A DNA stretch of 64,000 nucleotides from a virus. Position numbers and translations under genes: made by a program. The stretch lies in IMG/VR virus record IMGVR_UViG_3300042514_000757, positions 1 through 64,000 of that record; one strand, written 5' to 3'. Numbering within the stretch: the first letter of the stretch is position 1; the number at the start of each line of letters is the position of its first letter. The notes beneath the pieces are model-generated. The model was not told where the DNA came from, searched no databases, and was given only the letters and a program-made list of their open reading frames with translations. Positions 24,868 to 32,639 of the stretch are shown here, piece by piece.

Positions 24868-26172
24868 CTACCATCCTGATTGAAAATGTGCCTGTAGTTT
24901 GAGTCTTCCTCCAAGATTTTTTGCTGTAATTGCTCCACCAAAATCAATATTCTCTAGTGATCCAGCATTGTTGGTGGATAGTAATGTAGCATCGCCATCT
25001 GGAAATTGTATAGTTCTCGTTTCACTAATATTAGTTAGGTCAAAAACAACTCGTCTCAATGATGATCTAACGTCAGAAAATACTGGTTGATCGTATAATT
25101 TATTTTTGATTGTTTGAGATGCTAACTCAGAAACAAGAATGCTTGTTGCTGTACTATTTAGTGTCGTAGGAAATGAGAAACTATTAGTTGTTGCGGTTAG
25201 AAGATTACTTAGTTCAAATTGAATCTTTTTGGTTGGATCTGTTGACGTAGCAAATACAGCATCTTGATATACTTTGGAAGTAATTGTCTGTGCTGAGTCA
25301 GTACCAACCAGAGTAATACTTAAGTCAGGGAATCTTACAGTCCTTGGAGCAGTAAGTAAAGAAGCATCAAACAATGCCTTGTTACTTGTGGATGCGTTCA
25401 GTGCAAAACTTGGTTGAACAAAAGTCTTGTTCGAAATCGTCTGTGATGATAGATCATCGACAATTGTACTTTGAATTACACCAGAACCAGGATCTGGGAA
25501 GAAATAAGTTTTAGTGCCAGAGTTAGTTAAAACCCAGTCAATACCAAACTTGGCTTCTTTATTACCATCAGTAATGTAGAGATTGTTTTCAGTTACTCTA
25601 ATTACTTTGTTGGTGATAGTTTGTGATGTATCAGTACCAACTAGTGTAGTGCTATTTCCAACGTCAACTAGTGGTAGTGAGAAAATTCTTAGACCAGTAC
25701 CAATATTGCTTACTTCAAATCTCGCTCTCTTGTTGCTGCTAACATCATCAACAACTTCGAATTGTGTGTCCTGCAATCTAAAAATAGATCCAGGTTGAAC
25801 ACCTACAGTTCCAGATCCTTTTGGTTGTAAAAGAATATTAACATTATTTGCTGTAGTGTCAACTGCCTGCAGTTTCGCTGTTACTGTACTAGCAGCACTT
25901 TCTGTGATTTTAGAAAAGTAATATCCAGAAGTACCAAAAGAAATTCCAAGTTCATTATAAGCGTTTTGATATAATCCAGTGTCACGATCAAGGTCAAATG
26001 CTAGTCCAGGAGCAGTTTTAGTTCCCGCTGCAACACCACGAAATAACTGATTTACTTTACTTTTTCTATTTGGGATTAGAGGATCAGCAATAACTACTGG
26101 TACAATAGCTTCACCAGTAAGCAAATCATCCGCTAAGTTTTCTAATTGTGATATTTTTTTGGTTCCAGCCAC
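24868..26172 (-). CDS. Tail-fibre-like repeat protein, GTG start (434 aa)
   Basis: The start is the GTG at 26172 (VAGTKKISQLENLADDLLTG) with GAAGG 6 bases before it and a late promoter (26205-26212) a further 30 bases up; a longer reading would cross the promoter and terminator. The body contains at least four repeats of the type 'S-QTI-NK' (TSQTITNKVI, LSSQTISNKTF, DSAQTITSKVY, LASQTIKNKLY), a known signature of phage fibre shafts. First gene of the fibre operon. Confidence 0.75.
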   Translation of the reverse strand: MAGTKKISQLENLADDLLTGEAIVPVVIADPLIPNRKSKVNQLFRGVAAGTKTAPGLAFDLDRDTGLYQNAYNELGISFGTSGYYFSKITESAASTVTAKLQAVDTTANNVNILLQPKGSGTVGVQPGSIFRLQDTQFEVVDDVSSNKRARFEVSNIGTGLRIFSLPLVDVGNSTTLVGTDTSQTITNKVIRVTENNLYITDGNKEAKFGIDWVLTNSGTKTYFFPDPGSGVIQSTIVDDLSSQTISNKTFVQPSFALNASTSNKALFDASLLTAPRTVRFPDLSITLVGTDSAQTITSKVYQDAVFATSTDPTKKIQFELSNLLTATTNSFSFPTTLNSTATSILVSELASQTIKNKLYDQPVFSDVRSSLRRVVFDLTNISETRTIQFPDGDATLLSTNNAGSLENIDFGGAITAKNLGGRLKLQAHFQSGW

Positions 26173-26204
26173 AAGTAACCTTCGGGGGGATTGTTCTTCA
26201 GATT

Positions 26205-26212
26205 TATTTATA
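26205..26212 (-). promoter_or_regulatory. T4-type late promoter
   Basis: TATAAATA on the minus strand, immediately after the terminator at 26217-26246 and 33 bases before the GTG of the fibre gene. This back-to-back terminator and late promoter separates the two operons. Confidence 0.8.
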
Positions 26213-26216
26213 CAAG

Positions 26217-26246
26217 AAAAAGGACTAGGGTATTTCACCTAGTCCT
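26217..26246 (-). terminator. Rho-independent terminator
   Basis: On the minus strand a perfect 9-bp stem AGGACTAGG / CCTAGTCCT with an 8-base loop, followed by TTTTTCTT. It ends the transcript of the small gene at 26281-26502. Confidence 0.85.
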
Positions 26247-26280
26247 ATTACTTCCTTCACACGGACAACTTATTATACCA

Positions 26281-26502
26281 CTAAAATGGTGGTCCGTCAA
26301 ATCCTTCGATTGAATGTATCTTCTTCTTTAAGTCTTTCACTAAAGTACGAACTATCTGAGACTGCTCTTCATAGAATGGATCCCCAGTACTCAAATAAAA
26401 TTCTTGTAATTTATCTACATACTTCAGCATCTGATATATGTGGGGATTCCAGGGATCTCTAGTTGGAGCAAAGTAAGTTCTTCGCTCTGTCTCTGGTGGC
26501 AT
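26281..26502 (-). CDS. Conserved small cyanophage protein (73 aa)
   Basis: MPPETERRTYFAPTRDPWNP and then a helical part with QIVRTLVKDLKKKIHSIEGF. I recall similar small proteins next to fibre genes in cyanomyoviruses, without a function. Preceded by a probable late promoter variant (26525-26532) and followed by a strong terminator. Confidence 0.7.
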   Translation of the reverse strand: MPPETERRTYFAPTRDPWNPHIYQMLKYVDKLQEFYLSTGDPFYEEQSQIVRTLVKDLKKKIHSIEGFDGPPF

Positions 26503-26524
26503 GTATACCTACTGCATACGCTAG

Positions 26525-26532
26525 TATTTATG
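26525..26532 (-). promoter_or_regulatory. Probable late promoter variant
   Basis: CATAAATA on the minus strand (one mismatch from TATAAATA), 22 bases before the ATG of the 73-residue gene; it overlaps the 3' end of the 315-residue gene. Confidence 0.5.
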
Positions 26533-27475
26533 ATAAAATTGTCTTAGTTCGATTAATATATTCATTGCGAATATACTCACCGTAGGATTGATTTGGGTCA
26601 ATCCTGTTTTTGCAACTACCAACACCACAATATCCACAGTTCTTACCTACAACTAGGTAATTCATAATTATGTTCTTGTAAGTGTCAGTTCCATTACCAA
26701 CAATAAGTGGAGTAATATCAACTCCATTCATGGCAAGGAGATACATGGAGTTGAATACAATGTCCATGCTGTTATTGTGAATCAATCCATTAAATTCACA
26801 GAAGGTAATATACTCTTCGTAACTTGAATTGTGCAAACTATACAGAACAGAATATACTGTACCTATCTTATGCATCAATTGATCTGAATTGAAAATATCA
26901 GCAACATCAGTAACCAATCCACTATATGAAATATCAGATATGGAATTTTTATCCCATGGGAAGTTCCAATTATTGGTAATCATATAATCCAACAACTCAC
27001 GAAGTTTGTGTGATTGTGGTTGTTGCATATAAAAGATTCTATTACATTGATAGAGAACTTTCAAGTAGTACTGCTCTGAAGATTCATCTATTGTTTCATA
27101 ACCAAGTACATCAATAGAGTTCTTTTCAAAACTTGGTTCATCATATAGATTCTCAAGGATGTTTAGTTCCTTTATTCCACATGATCCAATCCAGTCAGTA
27201 AATTGTGGTTGGAATTTCTCTTGAAAGATTCCTACCTTACCTTGGAAACATTTCTTGGATACCTGAGTGCCCAGGTAAAAGATTGGACTTTCTGATATTA
27301 TGTCATACTCATCTGAAATTTGCAAATCAGTATGATGAGATGTATATGGTACACCAACTCCTTTGTAATAGATTTGACTACCTTTATATACTCTACCATC
27401 AACGTACTCTAAATTATCATCAATATGGATATTATTGACTACATTTCCAGTAGTATCATACACAAGTACATCCAT
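26528..27475 (-). CDS. Hypothetical protein with C-terminal Cys cluster (315 aa)
   Basis: A soluble acidic protein beginning MDVLVYDTTGNVVNNIHIDD. Near the end CGYCGVGSCKNR (about residues 285-296) puts three cysteines within nine residues, as in small metal-binding or redox knuckles. The rest shows no recognised domain. It follows tRNA-Thr by 21 bases. Function unknown. Confidence 0.7.
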   Translation of the reverse strand: MDVLVYDTTGNVVNNIHIDDNLEYVDGRVYKGSQIYYKGVGVPYTSHHTDLQISDEYDIISESPIFYLGTQVSKKCFQGKVGIFQEKFQPQFTDWIGSCGIKELNILENLYDEPSFEKNSIDVLGYETIDESSEQYYLKVLYQCNRIFYMQQPQSHKLRELLDYMITNNWNFPWDKNSISDISYSGLVTDVADIFNSDQLMHKIGTVYSVLYSLHNSSYEEYITFCEFNGLIHNNSMDIVFNSMYLLAMNGVDITPLIVGNGTDTYKNIIMNYLVVGKNCGYCGVGSCKNRIDPNQSYGEYIRNEYINRTKTILS

Positions 27476-27496
27476 AATAATATTTTAGTATGTAAA

Positions 27497-27567
27497 GCCT
27501 CCGACAAGATTCGAACTTGCGACCAGCGGTTTACAAAACCGCTGCTCTACCACTGAGCTACAGAGGC
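27497..27567 (-). tRNA. tRNA-Thr (UGU)
   Basis: A 71-base cloverleaf. The acceptor arms GCCTCTG/CGGAGGC pair, anticodon stem GCGGT/ACCGC encloses TTTGTAA with anticodon TGT, and the T-loop TTCGAAT is standard. CCA is not encoded. The preceding gene ends one base upstream. Confidence 0.95.
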
Positions 27568-27568
27568 A

Positions 27569-27841
27569 TTAATCGTATTCTGGAGGCATACACTCTGGAT
27601 TTTCCAGTTCCACATCAAACAGACATGGGTGTGCCTCCTCATCAATCAAATAGAAAGATATTTTATATAGGTCTTCTGGTTCCCACCTTCTTTGTTGATC
27701 TGCTTGTTTGATCAGATCTTCATCGTAGATAGCATTTTCTTCAAGTTCATCAAACGTAAAGGGGAAAGAATTGATGAAGTACATTCGAACAATCATCTCG
27801 CCTCTATTATACCAACAATACGCCTGAGTGATCTTGTACAT
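27569..27841 (-). CDS. Hypothetical acidic protein (90 aa)
   Basis: MYKITQAYCWYNRGEMIVRM and an acidic C-terminal half ending NPECMPPEYD. Soluble; no recognised family. Its stop lies 1 base before tRNA-Thr, so the two are probably cotranscribed. Confidence 0.65.
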   Translation of the reverse strand: MYKITQAYCWYNRGEMIVRMYFINSFPFTFDELEENAIYDEDLIKQADQQRRWEPEDLYKISFYLIDEEAHPCLFDVELENPECMPPEYD

Positions 27842-27848
27842 AAATGTT

Positions 27849-28067
27849 TTACTTTAGAGACCTTGCTGGATTCATAACTGGATACACTGGTGGCACATTA
27901 CTATGTACAATCACTTCATCCCAAAAAGTAGGATGACAGATTACACAACAATCAAGATACGCATCAGCATCCACATTCACGCAAATAGTAATATATTGAT
28001 CAGATATAAATCGAATATAACCCGTAATGTGTTTCCATTCGACATAAGATCCAATCTCAAAATTCAT
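27849..28067 (-). CDS. Hypothetical small beta protein (72 aa)
   Basis: The start at 28067 (MNFEIGSYVEWKHITGYIRF) is chosen because AGAGGTGG lies just upstream; a longer reading to 28121 would run further into speD. The SYVEWKHITGYIRFI-ITICV pattern suggests an SH3-like barrel. Overlaps speD by 11 bases. Confidence 0.65.
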   Translation of the reverse strand: MNFEIGSYVEWKHITGYIRFISDQYITICVNVDADAYLDCCVICHPTFWDEVIVHSNVPPVYPVMNPARSLK

Positions 28068-28407
28068 ACCCACCTCTAGGGAAAGATTTAGTTGCGTGTG
28101 ATTTTGGTTTAAATTGTTCAATTACATGCCAAACGGCAGATTCAGGATTGCTTAGTCCGCAAGTGTAAATATCAATTGCGGCACTACCTTTCTCTGGCCA
28201 CGTATGGATTGAAATATGTGATTCAGCAAGGAGGAGAACAAAAGTAATGCCTTGGGGTTCAAATTTATGGAAAACAGAATTTAAAATTGTTGCCCCAGAT
28301 ATAATTGCTGCTTGACGTAGTGTTTTATCAATGAAGTCTAAATCATCAAGTAATTCACTTTGAACGCCATAAACTTCAAGGGTGCAATGCTTTCCTAAAT
28401 TTTCCAA
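28057..28407 (-). CDS. speD: S-adenosylmethionine decarboxylase proenzyme
   Basis: 116 residues, the usual length of the small bacterial class. AESHISIHTW (61-70) contains the self-cleavage pair E62-S63, where the serine becomes the pyruvoyl cofactor. H69 and C83 (YTCG) match the processing and catalytic residues. The enzyme makes decarboxylated SAM, the aminopropyl donor for spermidine. speD is a known auxiliary gene of T4-like cyanophages. It follows tRNA-Leu and the host-type promoter at 28559-28587. Confidence 0.93.
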   Translation of the reverse strand: MENLGKHCTLEVYGVQSELLDDLDFIDKTLRQAAIISGATILNSVFHKFEPQGITFVLLLAESHISIHTWPEKGSAAIDIYTCGLSNPESAVWHVIEQFKPKSHATKSFPRGGYEF

Positions 28408-28453
28408 GGCATACCGTCTCCATTCACTAAATTTCCAACTATTTAGTTGGAAT

Positions 28454-28525
28454 AGGAGTGGTGGGATTCGAACCCACCCTTGAACGATTTTAAGTCGTTT
28501 GCCTCTTCCGCTGGGCTACACTCCC
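28454..28525 (-). tRNA. tRNA-Leu-type (UAA anticodon), short variable loop
   Basis: 72 bases. Acceptor GGGAGTG/CACTCCT pairs with one G-U, the anticodon stem AACGA/TCGTT encloses CTTAAAA (anticodon TAA), and the T-arm GTGGG/CCCAC is standard. The D stem is only 3 bp (GCC/GGC). The variable loop is just 5 bases, whereas leucine tRNAs normally have a long extra arm. CCA is not encoded. A perfect hairpin (TCCAACTA/TAGTTGGA, 28434-28451) lies directly downstream. Confidence 0.85.
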
Positions 28526-28558
28526 GAAAGAATCGCGGTCTCTCAACCGCATGTATGT

Positions 28559-28587
28559 ATGATACCAGACTCAGAAAGGGATGTCAA
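28559..28587 (-). promoter_or_regulatory. Host-type promoter for tRNA-Leu and speD
   Basis: TTGACA (28587-28582), 17 bases, TATCAT (28564-28559), with the first transcribed gene being tRNA-Leu. The -35 box overlaps the end of the gene at 28571-28825. Confidence 0.8.
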
Positions 28588-28825
28588 GAGGAGGAGGACC
28601 AGCAAGAGCAGTCTCAGGAGACTCAAGAACCTTTTGCATCTGTTGCAACTCTTCAATCAAATCTTCAGGAAGAGGTGCCTTTTCAATCACAGGAACCAAG
28701 AGTACATCTCCACTTTCACTTGTAACACGGAAAGACATCTTATTTCGTCCTACAAGTGTATCAACAATAAAATCAGCGTACTCAGCAAGTTCATCAAGAG
28801 TAATTACTGGGACTTGTGTGTTCAT
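28571..28825 (-). CDS. Hypothetical protein (84 aa)
   Basis: MNTQVPVITLDELAEYADFI and later DVLLVPVIEKAPLPEDLIEE; soluble and acidic with a Pro-rich C-terminus. Coupled by ATGA to the 65-residue gene upstream. No family recognised. Confidence 0.7.
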   Translation of the reverse strand: MNTQVPVITLDELAEYADFIVDTLVGRNKMSFRVTSESGDVLLVPVIEKAPLPEDLIEELQQMQKVLESPETALAGPPPLDIPF

Positions 28826-29019
28826 AGTTTATAAATTCGTTGTTCAGCGGGAAGAGTTTCCTGGCAGAAGTTTACCATATTTTCAAACTCTTGTAAACCC
28901 TCCTCATTCCATTCACATGCGACTGTCTGAAACTCACCATCAGTACCATGCATTTCTACAGTACGTTTGGTGAAATCAATTACCACATGGTCTAGCGTGG
29001 CATCGGGACGGATATTCAT
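28822..29019 (-). CDS. Hypothetical protein (65 aa)
   Basis: MNIRPDATLDHVVIDFTKRT, beta-prone then helical. First gene behind the promoter at 29045-29074. Function unknown. Confidence 0.7.
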   Translation of the reverse strand: MNIRPDATLDHVVIDFTKRTVEMHGTDGEFQTVACEWNEEGLQEFENMVNFCQETLPAEQRIYKL

Positions 29020-29044
29020 CAGGGGTGCTCGGGGGTCTCACGAC

Positions 29045-29074
29045 ATCCTAGCACAGGTCCAGGCGGTTTGTCAA
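29045..29074 (-). promoter_or_regulatory. Host-type promoter
   Basis: TTGACA (29074-29069), 18 bases, TAGGAT (29050-29045). The -35 box overlaps the last codon of gp5, so early transcription of the small genes begins within the end of a late gene. Confidence 0.7.
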
Positions 29075-31557
29075 TTCAGTTTAATGGTCGTTGCGGTTAG
29101 TGTCATGATTGTTGCAGCGGTCATCGTCATGGCTTGTCCAGCATTCAATGATAGAGCACCGCCGATAGCACTCATAGCGATTGCACCTGTGGTAACTGTA
29201 GCGGTTAATCCTCCCGCAGCAACAGTAAAGAACATACCACCAGTTCCAACTAAAAGTGAGATTGGTCCAGCAGTATTGTTCACAGTATATCTAGGAACTG
29301 CATCTGCTCCCAATCCAGGATTGATAATCATGTCATATGAACCATGCATGATCGTAAAGATACCAGACTTTGCTCTAGGTAGAGGTGGGAAGTTGATATT
29401 TCTAATTAGTGAGGGAGTCTCAACATAGATTGCATTACCTGCAGCCAACTTGAGGTCATTTGTGCAGTTGATGTTTAACGATGGAGCATTTAAGTTCATC
29501 GTATCTGTCATGATCTTAACATCAGTTCCAGGTTTGGATGCGATAGTTGATCCCATACCCTGCATAGAGACTTTACCTCTACCAGCAATCTCAGTGTCAC
29601 TATCAAAAACGATAACATTCTTGGATTGCTTTCCACTAGTATTACCTTTTGCTCCAGTTGATGTTACTGGCAATGGAGCACCATTGACTTTGAATGCCAA
29701 TCTTCCACCAACTTCAATATCAAGATCTCCAGTGATCTTTAACTTATAACTACCTCCAACATTCTGCTGGAACTCACCAAGGTTTTCAAGTAGGAAATCT
29801 TTCTGAGTCTCTACCTTAGTTGCACCAGGGAAGGTAATGACATCACCAAAAACAGTCTTCTGGGGATTTGGTGCGGTCTGTGCTCCAGTAGACTTATTCT
29901 GCTGTTCAGCATCATACTTTTCTTTCCAGTTGCGATATTCCTGATTATTAGAACGAATACTCCACCATGACATACCACTAGCACGTCTTTCAATAGTGGA
30001 TTGCCTACCTGGAGTACCACCATGAATCATATTATATCCACTTAATTGATTACTTGAAGTTGTCAAGTATTCATTTGCATCTTCAAGAATTGCTTGAACA
30101 GCATTAACAGAAGATTTCACTGCAGCAACAGTAGTATTAGTTGTTACTGCTTGTCCACAACCAGCAGCAATTGATCCTAATGGATTTGATTCTGAGATGT
30201 TACAATCAGTAGTTCCAAGGAAAGGTACAAATGACGTAATCTTATCTCCACCAGGAGCAGTGCGATCACACATTGTTGGTATTAGTCCCAACAGAAGACT
30301 GATAATGCTAGTGATACTACTGAGATCTTGAATATTAATCTTCTCAAGATTTTGGAAGAATGCCGTTCCACTCTTCATTACATTAGATACTGTCTTCGAA
30401 ACTGCAACAGCGGAAGAAATTGCACTAACAATACCATTGATACCAGAAATAGCATCACTAATTGTACAAAGTACTTGGTTAACAATATCATCAAAAGCAC
30501 CTTGTATTAGAGATGTCAATTGATCAAACGAAGATCCAACAACAGATTGAACAAAACCCTCAATACCTTGAGACAGAACATTCATTGTTACGCTGAGCCA
30601 AGTGGAGTCCAATCCACAAAGAACTCTCAGAACTGCCTGAAGAATTGCCTGAATAGCAGTGGTTACAACTCCAGGAATGCCAGTGATACCTGCAATTTTT
30701 AAAGCTTTAAGACCAGCAGAAATTGTCTGTAAAAACAATTCTTTAACAGCAGCAAGTGCTTCAGATAAAACTCCAGATATTAAATTGATTACAGAACCAG
30801 TAAGTGCAGACATGTTAACTGGTAATCCACTACTGATACTGACATAACTGTTTTTACCAATAGAAACTACATTTGCACCAGTGATCGCAATGTTCTGCAG
30901 CATTCTAGTTAAAGTTCCCTCAAACGTATTGACGCTACCAGCAACAGCGTTGGCTGCTGGAGATGCTGCAATAGTAGGAACTGCAGGGTTAGCAGAACTA
31001 CCACCAAATTGAACCTGAGCAAATGTATTTGCATCAGAAAATACTTGCTTCTCGTTAACTGGAGTATTTAATGAATTTGGTGGTGCTGATGCTCCAGTAT
31101 CAACTCTATTAGTAGCACTAGATTTTAGAGATAGATTTGCTTCTGCACTATACTTATCATTACCAAAAATAGAATTATACTCACCTATACCAACCCCAGG
31201 TTGCTTTCTTGCTCTAACAACACCCATGATAACAGGTTGCTGAGCTTCTTGACCATCAAGAAAGAAACCCATAACCATAGCACCATTCTGCAATTGTCCT
31301 GCAGATTCTCCAGATGCTTCAACTCCAGGTTGATTTGTTGGTTGTAAAACTACTGACCAGGGAAGATCTTCGTTTGGTATCTTTTCCTTGAACTTATCAT
31401 CAAGACCAGTGTACCATCCCATGATCCTGACTCTACATCTACCGAGTCTTAATGGATCTTTATTATCTACAACTTCACCAAACCACCAGAAAAATCCATC
31501 TTTACCTAGATAATCTACTGTTGGTTCATTAATAATACCGTCAAACGTATTTGGCAT
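29071..31557 (-). CDS. 5: Baseplate hub / tail lysozyme-spike protein gp5 (no lysozyme domain)
   Basis: 828 residues. The N-terminal 120 residues form the OB-fold of T4 gp5/VgrG proteins (FFWWFGEVVDNKDPLRLGRC, then GMVMGF-like MVMGFFLDGQEAQQPVIMGV). The C-terminus from about 600 is an alternating beta-helix (YKLKITGDLDIEVGGRLAFK, VSMQGMG, LNINCTNDLKL, ending MTLTATTIKLN), which is the membrane-piercing needle. The middle (about 200-480) is hydrophobic and Ser/Ala/Ile-rich, not the T4 lysozyme domain: I see no E-D-T catalytic motif. The cell-wall activity of T4 gp5 is therefore probably supplied by other hub proteins in this block. Has its own late promoter. Confidence 0.88.
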   Translation of the reverse strand: MPNTFDGIINEPTVDYLGKDGFFWWFGEVVDNKDPLRLGRCRVRIMGWYTGLDDKFKEKIPNEDLPWSVVLQPTNQPGVEASGESAGQLQNGAMVMGFFLDGQEAQQPVIMGVVRARKQPGVGIGEYNSIFGNDKYSAEANLSLKSSATNRVDTGASAPPNSLNTPVNEKQVFSDANTFAQVQFGGSSANPAVPTIAASPAANAVAGSVNTFEGTLTRMLQNIAITGANVVSIGKNSYVSISSGLPVNMSALTGSVINLISGVLSEALAAVKELFLQTISAGLKALKIAGITGIPGVVTTAIQAILQAVLRVLCGLDSTWLSVTMNVLSQGIEGFVQSVVGSSFDQLTSLIQGAFDDIVNQVLCTISDAISGINGIVSAISSAVAVSKTVSNVMKSGTAFFQNLEKINIQDLSSITSIISLLLGLIPTMCDRTAPGGDKITSFVPFLGTTDCNISESNPLGSIAAGCGQAVTTNTTVAAVKSSVNAVQAILEDANEYLTTSSNQLSGYNMIHGGTPGRQSTIERRASGMSWWSIRSNNQEYRNWKEKYDAEQQNKSTGAQTAPNPQKTVFGDVITFPGATKVETQKDFLLENLGEFQQNVGGSYKLKITGDLDIEVGGRLAFKVNGAPLPVTSTGAKGNTSGKQSKNVIVFDSDTEIAGRGKVSMQGMGSTIASKPGTDVKIMTDTMNLNAPSLNINCTNDLKLAAGNAIYVETPSLIRNINFPPLPRAKSGIFTIMHGSYDMIINPGLGADAVPRYTVNNTAGPISLLVGTGGMFFTVAAGGLTATVTTGAIAMSAIGGALSLNAGQAMTMTAATIMTLTATTIKLN

Positions 31558-31587
31558 GATACAATCGTATATTGATGTCCTTCAAAA

Positions 31588-31595
31588 TATTTATA
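31588..31595 (-). promoter_or_regulatory. T4-type late promoter for gp5
   Basis: TATAAATA on the minus strand, 30 bases before the gp5 ATG and immediately after the T-run of the RlpA-gene terminator at 31604-31619. Confidence 0.8.
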
Positions 31596-31603
31596 CAAAA
31601 AAA

Positions 31604-31619
31604 GGGAGGTCACCCTCCC
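31604..31619 (-). terminator. Rho-independent terminator
   Basis: GGGAGG-GTGA-CCTCCC on the minus strand followed by TTTTTTT, 6 bases after the stop of the RlpA-like gene. Confidence 0.85.
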
Positions 31620-31624
31620 GATAA

Positions 31625-31987
31625 TCAAACTCTACTATAACAAATACTAGCAACACCTTGACTTGGTGAAGCAATAGTAGAAAATGCACCATAGGATAGA
31701 TCTAGATCCCTACCACCTACATAAGGACCACGATCATTCACACGCACAATCACTGATTTACCATTTCGTTGATTCGTCACTCTCAACTTTGTACCAAATG
31801 GCAACCACTTGTGTGCTACCGATTTCCCATAAGCATTGTATCTTTCTCCATTGGCAGTTGTCTGCCCATGATATCCATCACCGATTCCATAATGTGAGGC
31901 GAGGGAACATCCGCTCGCTGCCTTTGCGGAAAGGGGTGCCAGACCCACCAGACCAAAAGCAAGAATTGAAATTGTTTTAAAAAGCAT
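31625..31987 (-). CDS. RlpA-like secreted double-psi beta-barrel protein
   Basis: 120 residues from the ATG at 31987. MLFKTISILAFGLVGLAPLS then AKAA is a signal peptide with a signal-peptidase-like site. The mature part has ASHYG, NGERYNAYGKSVAHKWLPFG, VRVNDRGPYVGGRDLDLSYG: the RlpA double-psi barrel with its conserved Asp, which in bacteria is a lytic transglycosylase acting on glycan strands without stem peptides. It could act on the host wall at lysis. Downstream of tRNA-Val and cpeT in the same transcript and followed by a terminator. Confidence 0.85.
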   Translation of the reverse strand: MLFKTISILAFGLVGLAPLSAKAASGCSLASHYGIGDGYHGQTTANGERYNAYGKSVAHKWLPFGTKLRVTNQRNGKSVIVRVNDRGPYVGGRDLDLSYGAFSTIASPSQGVASICYSRV

Positions 31988-32062
31988 TAATTTTGATAGA
32001 ACTCTACATCCCAATAGAAGGGGGGTATACCACCCCTCTCGGGGGGCACCTTCCTGGGCTCT

Positions 32063-32076
32063 AAATGATAGTAGTC
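32063..32076. repeat. 14-bp direct repeat, copy 1 (downstream of tRNA-Val)
   Basis: AAATGATAGTAGTC, identical to the copy at 32182-32195 inside the end of cpeT. The two copies flank tRNA-Val. The nine bases TGATAGTAG also occur inverted at 32099-32107 (CTACTATCA), so a hairpin can form downstream of the tRNA. Confidence 0.85.
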
Positions 32077-32109
32077 AAGTGCTTCATGACAAAAAAATCT
32101 ACTATCAAT

Positions 32110-32180
32110 GGGCGATACTGGATTCGAACCAGTGACCATCTCCGTGTAAAGGAGGCACTCTACCGCTGAGTTAATCGCCC
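32110..32180 (-). tRNA. tRNA-Val (UAC)
   Basis: 71 bases. Acceptor GGGCGAT/ATCGCCC pairs fully, the anticodon loop TTTACAC carries TAC, and the T-loop TTCGAAT is standard. The first 21 bases of the tRNA are also the last 7 codons of cpeT, including its TAG stop. CCA is not encoded. Flanked by 14-bp direct repeats. Confidence 0.95.
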
Positions 32181-32615
32181 AAAATGATAGTAGTCTTTGC
32201 TACCCCATATCAGTTTATTGTCTATATAACCCGCATCGCGTGTCATAAGTACATTATTATGTAGTTTGAATTCGGAACGGAGATTTGCACCGCGAACGAT
32301 ACACTCCGTTCCGATATTTTTACCAAACCACGTATTATCCCTAAATGTAATCAGTACATCACATTTATTGTTCTTGGTACCATCATCATTCCAACATTGC
32401 AATAAAATCCCAGATTCTGTTTCAATAAAAGTGTTTAACCTTTTTCGGTAAGGTTCGTTTTCTCCCATATAGTGATACCACTGTTTGGAAAGATACTTAT
32501 CTTCACCGACATATTCCCAAGAAGAAAGAATCCAGGCATATTTAGTTGGGTTGCTGAACGCTTGGTCTTTGTTTGACCAGCGACCAAGCAGGTGTCTCAA
32601 GAACTCCGTTATCAT
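32160..32615 (-). CDS. cpeT: CpeT-like phycobiliprotein maturation factor
   Basis: 151 residues. The order RWSNKDQAFSNPTKYAWIL, then KQWYHYMGENEPYRKRLNTF and a final WGSKDYYHFGR, follows the CpeT/CpcT family (S-QA-p--fa, the 'yeq-y-PYR-R' motif, WGS). CpeT assists bilin attachment to phycoerythrin; cyanophage copies are known and probably keep or alter light harvesting during infection. It is shorter than cyanobacterial CpeT. Its last seven codons (GRLTQR and the stop) are read from the 5' end of tRNA-Val. Confidence 0.85.
   Translation of the reverse strand: MITEFLRHLLGRWSNKDQAFSNPTKYAWILSSWEYVGEDKYLSKQWYHYMGENEPYRKRLNTFIETESGILLQCWNDDGTKNNKCDVLITFRDNTWFGKNIGTECIVRGANLRSEFKLHNNVLMTRDAGYIDNKLIWGSKDYYHFGRLTQR
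32182..32195. repeat. 14-bp direct repeat, copy 2 (inside cpeT)
   Basis: AAATGATAGTAGTC, the second copy of the repeat at 32063-32076. On the minus strand it encodes the cpeT residues DYYH, immediately before the tRNA sequence begins. Confidence 0.85.
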
Positions 32616-32639
32616 AGCACAAGATCAGTGGGGTGTCAA
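32611..32639 (-). promoter_or_regulatory. Host-type promoter for cpeT
   Basis: TTGACA (32639-32634), 17 bases, TATGAT (32616-32611); the -10 box overlaps the cpeT start region and the -35 box the end of cp12. It would drive cpeT, tRNA-Val and the RlpA-like gene. Because the -10 lies next to the annotated ATG, the real cpeT start may be slightly further in. Confidence 0.7.

Noticed and set aside
27517-27711. 64-codon plus-strand ORF across tRNA-Thr
   Set aside because: Crosses a certain tRNA on the opposite strand and has no ribosome site.
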